From: an uncultured Planctomycetota bacterium
GTDB lineage: Bacteria > Planctomycetota > Planctomycetia > Pirellulales > UBA1268
Direction of reading: 5' to 3'
Assembly (NCBI GenBank): GCA_905477565.1
Contig: CAJQGO010000324.1
Span: 1 to 15,968 of the forward strand
DNA length: 15,968 nt
In this document: positions 1-8,401 of the stretch, one piece after another
How the letters are laid out: each line of letters starts with the position of its first letter
Position numbering within the stretch: position 1 is the first letter of the stretch
Translations under genes and position numbers: made by a program
Notes under the pieces: generated by a model
Databases searched by the model: none
What the model was told of the DNA's origin: nothing
What the model saw: the letters and a program-made list of their open reading frames with translations, nothing else

Positions 1-884
1 CTGACAACCGACAGTTTGCACGGGCAATAGCGAATCGCTTATGGAAAAAGATGTTTGGTGTTGGCGTTGTTGAGCCAGTTGATGATTTTCAAGATGGAAA
101 TATCCCGGCTTCTGAAAGTCTTTTGGAACATCTCACTGATGAAATGCTCCGTTTAGATTTTGACCTCCGTGAATTTATTCGCATCATTGCCTCCACGGAG
201 GCCTGGCAATCACGAGCCATTATTTATGAACCTACAGCCGCTGAGCCTTTTCTCTTTTCAGCTCCTGCGCTCAAGCGAATGTCTGCGGAACAACTGTGGG
301 ATTCGACCCTCACGCTTGTTGCCAACAATGAATGGGCCTTTCAGCGACCATCAGCTGAGGAAGTGAAAAAGGTTGCTGCCGTCGATCTTGGTACAACGCA
401 ATTTGATGAGTTTGTAACAATCTGGAAAAAATATAATGAAGAGTTAGGGCGTGGTGGGTACACCAAAAAAATCCGCTCTGTTGCTGGCTATAAAGACCAG
501 ATACTTGTGCGATCAAGCGAACTGCCTCTGCAGACACTCCCACTGAGCCACTTCTTGAGCCAATTTGGTGTTGGTGATCGTGACTCGATCCAGAGTAGCA
601 GTGAGGGTGCAACAGTTCCTCAAGTGCTAACCATGTTTAACGGGTGGACCACCCACACGATGCTCGAAAGAGGGTCCGTGATATATGACAATGTTGCGAA
701 GCAAAAGACATCAAAAGGTGCCGTCGATACAATCTTCTTATCCATATTGGCACGACGTCCAACAGTAACTGAACTGGGGCTCTCCCGTCGTGAAATAGAA
801 TCAGATGCCCAGAGCCCAGCAGCAGGATGCGGAAACCTTATTTGGGCACTGCTCAACACCCGGGAATTCATGTTTATCCAATAA
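1..884 (+). CDS. DUF1553 (PSD1) domain protein, C-terminal part, truncated by window edge
   Basis: The reading frame is open from the first complete codon at position 3 and ends at TAA 882-884, so the true start lies outside the window. The 293 visible residues align along their whole length with residues of about 387-676 of the complete protein at 1279-3309. Shared blocks include NRQFAR, DDFQ.GNIP, LLEHLTDEMLRL, PTAAEP, LKRM.AEQLWDS and the ending PAAGCGNLIWALLNTREF. This is the DUF1553 region; the missing upstream part would be expected to hold the DUF1549 domain and a signal peptide. Proteins of this architecture are abundant and probably secreted in Planctomycetes, and their function is not established. 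With the next gene it forms a tandem paralogous pair. The ATG at position 51 is internal and is not a start. Confidence 0.88.
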   Translation, partial: DNRQFARAIANRLWKKMFGVGVVEPVDDFQDGNIPASESLLEHLTDEMLRLDFDLREFIRIIASTEAWQSRAIIYEPTAAEPFLFSAPALKRMSAEQLWDSTLTLVANNEWAFQRPSAEEVKKVAAVDLGTTQFDEFVTIWKKYNEELGRGGYTKKIRSVAGYKDQILVRSSELPLQTLPLSHFLSQFGVGDRDSIQSSSEGATVPQVLTMFNGWTTHTMLERGSVIYDNVAKQKTSKGAVDTIFLSILARRPTVTELGLSRREIESDAQSPAAGCGNLIWALLNTREFMFIQ

Positions 885-1278
885 CATGAGCTGTTTTCGT
901 GAGAAACAATTTCGTTTCCTGTGTCATTAGATATGCAAAAGTCTGGAAACAGTATTTTTGATAGGTGAACTGCCTGGCTACGGACTGCTTCCAATTGAAG
1001 GAGTCACCAGTAATCGCTCAACAAAAATGAGTCTTTTTGACGACTTACAGAAAGAGTTGTCCACGATTCGTAGAGGCCGACGGTACTCAGTAGCAATGAT
1101 TCCAACTGTCCACCTCGATTGTGGAACAAAAACCCATTAATTTGCGTAATAAGTACCAGAGAATGACATTATTATACTAGGGTTTCACTTTCTGCATGAT
1201 GTCATTTGAGCTAAAATACGGCACTTTTGGTGAGCTTATAGACGCGTCGTAAAAATGATTTGTTTGGAAGGAAAGTTT
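885..1278. other. 394-bp intergenic region between the two DUF1553 paralogues
   Basis: No convincing gene is visible. A 60-codon frame (958-1140) and the shorter 37-codon frame inside it from ATG 1027 have no ribosome binding site and no recognised family. The right half is AT-rich and should contain the promoter of the downstream gene; a TATACT element is at 1173-1178. I see no U-tailed hairpin after the upstream gene, so read-through is possible. Confidence 0.5.
1162..1206. promoter_or_regulatory. Inverted repeat around a -10-like element
   Basis: AATGACAT (1162-1169) and its exact reverse complement ATGTCATT (1199-1206) flank a 29-bp spacer that contains TATACT (1173-1178). The layout resembles an operator around a promoter, about 75 bp upstream of the ATG at 1279. 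I found no good -35 box at the right distance, and 8-bp arms at this spacing arise by chance several times in 16 kb, so this is only a candidate. Confidence 0.25.
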
Positions 1279-3309
1279 ATGTCCGGTTCGTCACATTTTT
1301 CTGGACGGTGGCTGTTTGCAGCGTTTTTGTGCATTGGTATTTCACTACTGAATGTATCTGCGTGGTCTGCAAAACCAGATTCAGAAGAGGAATGGAAACC
1401 CCCAAAGCTGCCTGAGGCTGTAACCGTCGAGCCGGAAGCTCCCGTGCTCAAGGTAGCACCAATTGATCGCGACACGCGACCGGAAATTGAGCAAGCAGCG
1501 GCACAGATTGATTCAATCCTCCAGGCCTATTGGGATGAGAATGAGACCAAGCCTGGTGAAAAGACCACAGATCATGAGTTTGTACGAAGGGCGTATTTAG
1601 AACTCGCCGGCCGTATACCTACTATCGATGAAGCTCGTGCATTCTGTGATTCCACGAACAAGAAAAAACGTGGTCAGCTGATTGACGATCTTCTCGAGAG
1701 TCCTGGATATGTCAGTCATTTTTACAATTACTGGGCGGATATCCTTCGGCTGAAAGAGCGACCAGGTCGTGATCTCTTTTTCGAACCGTACATGGCATGG
1801 GTGAAGGAAACCATTGCCGAGAACATGCCATATGACAAATGGGTGTATACGCTACTGACTGCCAACGGCAGGGTTATAGAAAACCCGGCGACTGGTTTTC
1901 AGCTTCGTGATGCAGGTATGCCTTTAGCATATGTAGACAACACAGTCAGAGTGTTTCTTGGCACACAAATAGGATGTGCCCAATGTCATGATCATCCCTT
2001 TGATCGCTGGACCCAACAGGAATTCTACAAGCTGGCCGCTCTGACAAATGGTAGCCGGTTCTCAGCAAAACAGGTTCTCTTTGGTGGAATGGGTGAAGCC
2101 TCGTTTGGGCCTGATGACTCTTCCAGTGACAGTGCTCCCGCGTCAGATTCACCATTCGAAAATGATGATGACCTGATTCCAAATCTTGCCCGCCTCCGCT
2201 ACGGCATGCAAATGGCCATTGATGAGAAAAAGGTAGGGGGTGGAATTCGGAATTTTTATGGTGCACAAACGATGATGATAAGCAGCATGGACGATGAGTT
2301 TCGGCTACCACATGACTACCAATATGATGATGGTGAGCCACTTGATGTCGTTGAACCGTCTGTGCTGTGGGGGAAGATACCTGAATACGCAGAAGACGAA
2401 GATAACCGAGCTCGTTTTGCTGCCTGGCTGACATCCGCAGACAACAGGCAATTTGCCAGAAATATTGCCAACCGTATGTGGAAGAAAGTAATGGGTGTCG
2501 GACTTGTTGAGCCAATCGATGATTTTCAGGAAGGGAACATACCCGCCATTCCAGAGTTACTTGAGCATCTCACTGATGAGATGCTTCGTCTCAAGTTTGA
2601 CCTACGTGAATTTGTCCGATTATTGGTTTCAACAGATACGTATCAGAATGTTGCGGTCATTTACGATCCGACGGCAGCTGAGCCACACCGATATGCTGGA
2701 CCAGCACTCAAGCGAATGACTGCTGAACAACTCTGGGATTCACTGCTCACACTCATCGCAACAAATGAGTGGGCCTATCAACGACCGACTGCACAAGACC
2801 TGCAAACTGTCTACGGCATTGACATGTCTGTCCTGGACTACGAACAATTTGAACAGTCATACAAAAATTACAACGAATACAATCGAGAATTGAGTAGGAG
2901 TCGCAGTAAAAACTGTGGCTTGAACGGGTTAGTTCTTGCTCGGGCAAGTGAACTGCCACAGCCGAGTGGAGCAAGTCATTTACTCCGTCAATTCGGGCAG
3001 GGAGACCGAGAAGCAATAGAAACTGCAAGAAGGTCTGCTACAGTTCCACAAATTCTGACGCTCTTTAATGGATGGATGACTCACGCCATGCTATCGCAAG
3101 GGTCTGTGATTTATGATTCAGTCTCACGGCAAAAAACTATGAAGAGCGCTGTTGATACGATCTTCCTTGCAGTGCTGACCCATGAGCCAGATGCTGACAT
3201 GCGGAAAGCCGCTGAACAAGAGATCAAACAGGCAACAAACCCTGCTGCAGGTTGTGGAAACCTCATCTGGGCCCTTTTGAATACACGTGAATTTCTCTTT
3301 ATCGATTGA
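1279..3309 (+). CDS. Secreted DUF1549/DUF1553 (PSCyt2/PSD1) protein
   Basis: A 676-residue protein. The ATG at 1279 is preferred over an in-frame ATG at 1255 because AAGGA (1268-1272) lies 6 bp upstream and because this start gives a clean signal peptide (hydrophobic stretch about residues 11-29, likely cleavage near SAWSA, residues 27-31). DUF1549 covers about residues 70-260 and contains CAQCHDHPFD (from 233), a CxxCH motif conserved in this family. A low-complexity acidic and serine-rich linker (about 278-298) precedes DUF1553 (about 386-650). The family is typical of Planctomycetes and usually sits beside a DUF1501 gene, as here; the biochemical activity is unknown. It is a close paralogue of the truncated gene at the left edge. 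Whether the CxxCH binds heme is unproven. The family call is secure; the function is not. Confidence 0.92.
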   Translation: MSGSSHFSGRWLFAAFLCIGISLLNVSAWSAKPDSEEEWKPPKLPEAVTVEPEAPVLKVAPIDRDTRPEIEQAAAQIDSILQAYWDENETKPGEKTTDHEFVRRAYLELAGRIPTIDEARAFCDSTNKKKRGQLIDDLLESPGYVSHFYNYWADILRLKERPGRDLFFEPYMAWVKETIAENMPYDKWVYTLLTANGRVIENPATGFQLRDAGMPLAYVDNTVRVFLGTQIGCAQCHDHPFDRWTQQEFYKLAALTNGSRFSAKQVLFGGMGEASFGPDDSSSDSAPASDSPFENDDDLIPNLARLRYGMQMAIDEKKVGGGIRNFYGAQTMMISSMDDEFRLPHDYQYDDGEPLDVVEPSVLWGKIPEYAEDEDNRARFAAWLTSADNRQFARNIANRMWKKVMGVGLVEPIDDFQEGNIPAIPELLEHLTDEMLRLKFDLREFVRLLVSTDTYQNVAVIYDPTAAEPHRYAGPALKRMTAEQLWDSLLTLIATNEWAYQRPTAQDLQTVYGIDMSVLDYEQFEQSYKNYNEYNRELSRSRSKNCGLNGLVLARASELPQPSGASHLLRQFGQGDREAIETARRSATVPQILTLFNGWMTHAMLSQGSVIYDSVSRQKTMKSAVDTIFLAVLTHEPDADMRKAAEQEIKQATNPAAGCGNLIWALLNTREFLFID

Positions 3310-3421
3310 CCAGGTAGCAACATTCTCATTGAAAAGCTGTTTTTTAGAATTACGGGATTTTCAGTGAGCCAAAAATAGACACACCAACTCGCACGCCGTC
3401 CACATGACAGGAGTCCATACT

Positions 3422-4711
3422 ATGTTTCACAAACGTTACGAAAAACATGTTGAGAATCGCCAAACCAGGCGGGCAATTCTTTCTGGCATCGCCTCCACTC
3501 TTGGTGTGAGCGTCATGTCACCATGGTCTCGTATCCTTGAGGCAGCACCGAATGCCGCAAAAGCGAAAAAGGTTATCTACTTCTACATGGGCGGAGCGAT
3601 GAGTCATATTGACACATTCGATCCGAAACCAGATCGGCCGGATATTCAAGGTGACGTTGGTGTTGTGAAAACAAAAACACCGGGTGTTGTTTTTGGTGAA
3701 CACATGACAAATCTTGCAGAACTCCAAGACAAACTTGCAGTTGTCCGCTCTATGACGACGGAAACAGCGGATCACACCAAAGCTCGATATTGGCTGCAAA
3801 CGTCGTATCCAGTACTCAACAGTATTCGACATCCTTCAATGGGTGCATGGATTTCGAATGAAATGGGTAAGATCAATCAGGGGCTTCCCCCTTACGTATT
3901 AGTCAATAGTGGTGGAAATGGTCATCCTGGTGCCGGATTTCTTGAACCCTCACTCACCCCAGTTCCTGTCGCTGATCCCGAAAAAGGAATTGAAAACACC
4001 GAGCTACCAAGCTATTTGACAGACGCCGTGTTCAAACGAAGGCTCTCGCTTGCCGATCGTATCGACTCGGGCTTCCGAGAACGATACGCGGGATACCAAC
4101 TTGAGTCATACAACCAGATGTATAAAGATGCAGTCAAGCTTATGGGTGGCACTGACCTTGAAGCCTTTGATCTCACAAAAGAAAAGGAAGAAGTAAAAGA
4201 ACGATACGGATCTTCTAAAGTTGGGCTTGGAGCGCTCCTGGCACGACGCCTCGTTGAGGCAGATGTCCGCTTCGTTCAAGTTGATTATGGCGGCTGGGAC
4301 ATGCACAATGACGTTGCAGGTAGCATGGCAGATAAAGGCCCTGCTCTTGATCAAGCGGTCAGCGCACTCATTCGTGACCTTGATAGCAGTGGGCTTCTGA
4401 ATGAAACACTCATCGTTCTTGCAAGTGAGTTTGGACGATCACCAGCTATAAACCAAAATGCCGGTCGTGATCATCACCCAGCAGCATTCTCCTATGTGCT
4501 TGCCGGAGCCGGTATCAAAGGCGGGGCTGTGTATGGAAAATCTGATGAAAAGGGTCATGGTATTGATGAAGACCCTGTCGGAATTACAGATTTTAATAGC
4601 ACAATTACAGTCGCCTGCGGCCTAGACCCAAATAAGGAGCATTTTGCTCCAAATGGAAGGCCATTTAAGATCGGTGGCGGTGGTGACCCAATTTATGACG
4701 TTTTGACATAA
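3422..4711 (+). CDS. DUF1501 family protein with twin-arginine signal
   Basis: A 429-residue protein. The ATG at 3422 follows AGGAG (3409-3413) at 8-bp spacing, so it is preferred over the in-frame ATG at 3404, whose own codons overlap that Shine-Dalgarno. The N-terminus has T-R-R-A-I-L (RR at residues 16-17) followed by a hydrophobic segment, which matches a Tat export signal. The mature part has DUF1501 landmarks: YFYMGGAMSHIDTFDPKPD near residue 53, VDYGGWDMHND, an ASEFGRSP motif and a GRDHHP motif. DUF1501 belongs to the alkaline phosphatase/sulfatase-like fold group, but a specific substrate is not known. It lies 112 bp after a DUF1549/DUF1553 gene, the usual partner, so co-expression is likely, and a strong terminator follows. 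Confidence 0.93.
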   Translation: MFHKRYEKHVENRQTRRAILSGIASTLGVSVMSPWSRILEAAPNAAKAKKVIYFYMGGAMSHIDTFDPKPDRPDIQGDVGVVKTKTPGVVFGEHMTNLAELQDKLAVVRSMTTETADHTKARYWLQTSYPVLNSIRHPSMGAWISNEMGKINQGLPPYVLVNSGGNGHPGAGFLEPSLTPVPVADPEKGIENTELPSYLTDAVFKRRLSLADRIDSGFRERYAGYQLESYNQMYKDAVKLMGGTDLEAFDLTKEKEEVKERYGSSKVGLGALLARRLVEADVRFVQVDYGGWDMHNDVAGSMADKGPALDQAVSALIRDLDSSGLLNETLIVLASEFGRSPAINQNAGRDHHPAAFSYVLAGAGIKGGAVYGKSDEKGHGIDEDPVGITDFNSTITVACGLDPNKEHFAPNGRPFKIGGGGDPIYDVLT

Positions 4712-4737
4712 AGATGGATTCCCTCACAAGATGACGT

Positions 4738-4771
4738 AAAAGCCGTGAAGTTCTCTTGCTTCACGGCTTTT
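4738..4771 (+). terminator. Intrinsic terminator after the DUF1501 gene
   Basis: A 13-bp perfect stem (AAAAGCCGTGAAG paired with CTTCACGGCTTTT) encloses the 8-nt loop TTCTCTTG, with the T run forming the 3' end of the stem. It starts 26 bp after the DUF1501 stop. Because the stem is flanked by both an A run and a T run it could work in both directions. Confidence 0.88.
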
Positions 4772-4797
4772 GCATTTCTAGATTCTCTGACCAGATC

Positions 4798-4815
4798 GAT
4801 GTCATGGTCGACATC
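4798..4815. repeat. Short dyad upstream of the small membrane protein gene
   Basis: GATGTC (4798-4803) and GACATC (4810-4815) form a 6-bp inverted repeat with a 6-nt spacer, ending 26 bp before the ATG at 4842. It could be an operator or a leader hairpin, but arms this short are also expected by chance. Confidence 0.2.
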
Positions 4816-4841
4816 CAATTCGCCTTCGGAGAATTTCTTGT

Positions 4842-5129
4842 ATGGCACGCTCTAAACAAAACTCTGCTCAGAAAATCCTTGGACTTGTTACGTATGGTAT
4901 GCCTACTCCCGTGCGTCAGGTCGTGACGTCACGTTGGATTGCAACACTCATTGTTATTGTGGTGCCAATCCTCGTTGTGAGTGGTATTCTTTCCATTTCA
5001 TGGAATGGTTATCAGCCTAGCTTCAGCATAGATCAGAAACGAGCCGTTCAGGTAGAACGGGATGTTGAACAACAGGCGACACGAGCCGCTCAGGAGTTGA
5101 AAGCATTGCAGGACTCCCGGCGTCGGTGA
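4842..5129 (+). CDS. Small single-span membrane protein, function unknown
   Basis: A 95-residue protein that I do not assign to a named family. A basic N-terminus with a YGMPTPVR segment (residues 18-25) leads into one hydrophobic helix (about residues 33-50), then a soluble tail that is polar and charged and rich in A, Q, E and R (about 63-95), which could form a coiled coil. The positive N-terminus suggests an N-in, C-out orientation. A GGAG sequence (4828-4831) lies 10 bp before the ATG. The gene begins after the terminator at 4771, and only 37 bp separate it from the aminopeptidase gene, so the two probably share a transcript. The start and frame look real because the membrane helix and charge pattern are coherent. 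Confidence 0.7.
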   Translation: MARSKQNSAQKILGLVTYGMPTPVRQVVTSRWIATLIVIVVPILVVSGILSISWNGYQPSFSIDQKRAVQVERDVEQQATRAAQELKALQDSRRR

Positions 5130-5166
5130 TAACCACATATGTTTTCACCAACCGTAGAGTTAGCTC

Positions 5167-6465
5167 ATGCGACATGATTCAATCGACCCAGTGTTATTTG
5201 TTGAACACAGGAAGCAGATAGCTGCCAAACTGCCACCAAATAGTGTCGCCATCGTGCATGCAGCAGATCCACTCTCAACAAACGGTGATGGTGCTGTACG
5301 GTACGTGCCGGCTGCTGACCTTTTCTGGCTGACCGGTATTGAGCAGGCTGAAAGCATTCTGGTTCTCGCACCGGATGCAGCACACCCGGCACATCGAGAG
5401 ATGCTGTTTATACGAGAGCCAAATGCAAACCTGGAGACCTGGGAGGGGCACAGCCTCACGAAGAAAGAAGCCCAGACGATTTCGGGTATCGAGACCATTC
5501 TTTGGGCTGAAAACTTTTCTTCTACACTGCATCCCATTCTCGTAGAAAAAGATCATATCTTTCTAAATACCAACGAACATGGGCGGGCCGGGTTCGAGGT
5601 TGAAACGCGTGATCTCCGTATGGCGCGACAGCTCATTCATCGCTATCCGATACATTCATTTCAAAGACTTGCACCACTTCTTCACGATCTTCGTGCAGTC
5701 AAAACTGCAGCTGAAGTCGAGATTATTCGGAACGCTGTGGCAATTACAAAACATGGTCTCGATAAAGTCCTGGCGAACCTCAAGCCGGGGGTCAAAGAAT
5801 ATGAACTTGAAGCAGACCTTATTGGAGAATTCACCCGCCGTCGTGCCACGATGGGTTATGAACCAATTGTTGCCGCTGGTAAGAATGCCTGTACTCTTCA
5901 CTACGTTGACAACAACAGTACTTGCCAAGAGGGTGATCTACTACTGATTGATGTCGGGGCGAATCATGCGAATTATACGGCAGACGTGACCCGTGTTTTT
6001 CCTGTCACGGGCCGATTTACGACCCGGCAAAAAGAACTCTATCAGGCAGTCCTTCGCGTGCTACAGAGTTCAATACAGAGAACCGTCATTGGCACAACCC
6101 TTTCACAATGGAAATGGGATGCTCAACACCAAATGGCTGGAGAGCTTCATGCACTCGGCCTGATCAGTCAGGAAGAGTACAAATCTGACTCCATGGAAAA
6201 TCCTGCGTGTAAAAAGTTTTTTATGCACGGCCTAGGTCATTCACTTGGTCTCGGTGTGCATGACCCGGCTCCCAGCAACGGACCGCTCGAATCTGGGTGG
6301 GTCATGACGGTTGAACCAGGCCTGTATCTTCCTGATGAAGGGATTGGGATACGACTGGAAAATGATGTCCTTGTCACTGAAAATGGTCCGGTTGATCTCT
6401 GCAGTCATATCCCTCTTGAACCAGATGATGTTGAGGATTGGATCGCGTCCTCTCAGGGCACGTGA
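5167..6465 (+). CDS. pepP: Xaa-Pro aminopeptidase (M24B family)
   Basis: A 432-residue cytoplasmic metalloaminopeptidase that removes an N-terminal residue preceding proline. The N-terminal AMP_N-type domain covers about residues 8-140 and includes YVPAADLFWLTG. The pita-bread catalytic domain follows from about 178. All five expected dinuclear metal ligands are visible: D262 in LLIDVGAN, D273 in YTADVTRVF, H358 in MHGLGHSLG, E383 in TVEPGLY and E398 in GIRLENDV. The length matches E. coli PepP (about 440). The ATG at 5167 lacks a strong Shine-Dalgarno (only a weak TAGAG-like stretch upstream), but the N-terminal domain begins immediately after it. It lies 37 bp downstream of the small membrane protein gene. 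Family assignment is firm; exact specificity (PepP or another M24B peptidase) is inferred. Confidence 0.93.
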   Translation: MRHDSIDPVLFVEHRKQIAAKLPPNSVAIVHAADPLSTNGDGAVRYVPAADLFWLTGIEQAESILVLAPDAAHPAHREMLFIREPNANLETWEGHSLTKKEAQTISGIETILWAENFSSTLHPILVEKDHIFLNTNEHGRAGFEVETRDLRMARQLIHRYPIHSFQRLAPLLHDLRAVKTAAEVEIIRNAVAITKHGLDKVLANLKPGVKEYELEADLIGEFTRRRATMGYEPIVAAGKNACTLHYVDNNSTCQEGDLLLIDVGANHANYTADVTRVFPVTGRFTTRQKELYQAVLRVLQSSIQRTVIGTTLSQWKWDAQHQMAGELHALGLISQEEYKSDSMENPACKKFFMHGLGHSLGLGVHDPAPSNGPLESGWVMTVEPGLYLPDEGIGIRLENDVLVTENGPVDLCSHIPLEPDDVEDWIASSQGT

Positions 6466-6544
6466 TAAACCCTTCACGCACCTTGGTTTTTAACTTCCAT
6501 CTGAGTATGTGGTGCCGTTTTCTATCCGGGTTTTTGATCTCACT

Positions 6545-6573
6545 CGCACCAGATGCCCTCGTGCGGTTTTTTT
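6545..6573 (+). terminator. Possible weak intrinsic terminator after pepP
   Basis: CGCAC (6545-6549) and GTGCG (6561-6565) can pair around an 11-nt loop and are followed by seven T residues (6567-6573). The stem is short and the loop is large, so efficiency would be modest. It lies in the gap between the aminopeptidase and the FKBP gene. Confidence 0.4.
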
Positions 6574-6599
6574 GGTACGATTCTAGGCTGTCCCTTACC

Positions 6600-6606
6600 A
6601 AGGAGG
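6600..6606 (+). promoter_or_regulatory. Strong Shine-Dalgarno that fixes the FKBP start
   Basis: AAGGAGG lies 5 bp before the ATG at 6612. It is the best ribosome binding site in the window, and it decides the start against a longer in-frame opening from 6438 that would overlap the end of pepP. Confidence 0.85.
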
Positions 6607-6611
6607 TTTCC

Positions 6612-7097
6612 ATGCGTGCTGTTGCCAAACGTTTCATGGCGTTGCTCGTTTCTCTTATTTTTGTGGGTGTTTTAACTATGGCCGCTGAATCAGAATCTGC
6701 CGATATTCCTCTTCCAACGTTGCCCGATGGCGCAGGATCAACTGACGCATCCGCACCGAGTAGTTTCACCAAGACCGCGACTGGACTTGAATACCGTGTC
6801 TTACGTGCTGGCAGTGGTGAAAAACCAACAGCAGCGGACACTGTCTCCGTTCATTATCATGGTTGGCTCGACAATGGAACTGTCTTCGATAGCTCATATA
6901 AGCGCGGTCAGTCCATTGAATTTCCACTCAGTGGTGTCATTCCTGGCTGGACTGAAGGAATGCAACTCGTTGCCCAGGGTGGCATGATCGAACTCCAGAT
7001 ACCAAGTGCTATTGGCTACGGTGCTCGTGGTGCTCCACCTGTGATTCCACCAAATGCAACGTTGCACTTCGTGGTGGAACTGCTGGATATAAAATAA
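6612..7097 (+). CDS. Secreted FKBP-type peptidyl-prolyl cis-trans isomerase
   Basis: A 161-residue protein. It has an N-terminal signal (MRAVAKRF followed by a hydrophobic core to about residue 22, possible cleavage after TMAA), a short linker rich in Ser, Ala and Pro, and a single C-terminal FKBP domain (about residues 52-161). Recognisable FKBP positions include VSVHYHGWLDNGTVFDSS, the GVIPGW turn, IPSAIGYGARG and a FVVELLDI terminal strand. FKBPs isomerise prolyl bonds and assist folding; the leader places this one outside the cytoplasm. It lacks the N-terminal dimerisation domain of FkpA/Mip-type proteins, so it is a minimal secreted FKBP. It is a single-gene unit, with its own ribosome site and a strong terminator. 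Confidence 0.93.
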   Translation: MRAVAKRFMALLVSLIFVGVLTMAAESESADIPLPTLPDGAGSTDASAPSSFTKTATGLEYRVLRAGSGEKPTAADTVSVHYHGWLDNGTVFDSSYKRGQSIEFPLSGVIPGWTEGMQLVAQGGMIELQIPSAIGYGARGAPPVIPPNATLHFVVELLDIK

Positions 7098-7106
7098 TAT
7101 AGAGCT

Positions 7107-7144
7107 GCTCGTGCGAGGTCGTCATGACTCGCACGAGCGGTTTT
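7107..7144 (+). terminator. Intrinsic terminator after the FKBP gene
   Basis: An 11-bp perfect stem (GCTCGTGCGAG with CTCGCACGAGC) encloses a 10-nt loop and is followed by GG and four T residues. The stem begins 9 bp after the FKBP stop. Confidence 0.88.
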
Positions 7145-7275
7145 CTGCAACTGGCTCATGATTTCTGGAAGTGACCAGACGCCCTGAGTTAAACGGGGTA
7201 TTTCTTTTTGCCCATTCGATGAACCGTGCATTCTGTATTGGGGCACCCCTAAAGCCAATTGCACTGCTCTTTCCA

Positions 7276-7305
7276 TTGCGCAAAAGCAGGCAGGAAGAGT
7301 ATGAT
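7276..7305 (+). promoter_or_regulatory. Candidate sigma-70-type promoter for gmd
   Basis: TTGCGC (7276-7281) and TATGAT (7300-7305) are separated by 18 bp. The -10 matches consensus at 5 of 6 positions and the -35 at the TTG core. It would give a leader of about 55 nt before the ATG at 7366. It lies after the FKBP terminator, where a promoter for the next gene is needed. Confidence 0.4.
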
Positions 7306-7335
7306 TGGGTTTGTGTTCTCAAGTCCATCGAATGA

Positions 7336-8367
<1,032 letters not shown>

Positions 8368-8401
8368 GGCGAGTGCGAACCCTCACACAAGCGAAGTGGA
8401 C

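Noticed and set aside
958..1140. A 60-codon open frame (and the shorter 37-codon frame from ATG 1027) between the two DUF1553 genes
   Set aside because: No ribosome binding site, no recognised family and no membrane or signal features; its length is expected by chance.
6438..6611. N-terminal extension of the FKBP gene
   Set aside because: The extension overlaps the end of pepP and reads through a probable terminator; AAGGAGG directly before ATG 6612 plus a clean signal peptide define the real start.
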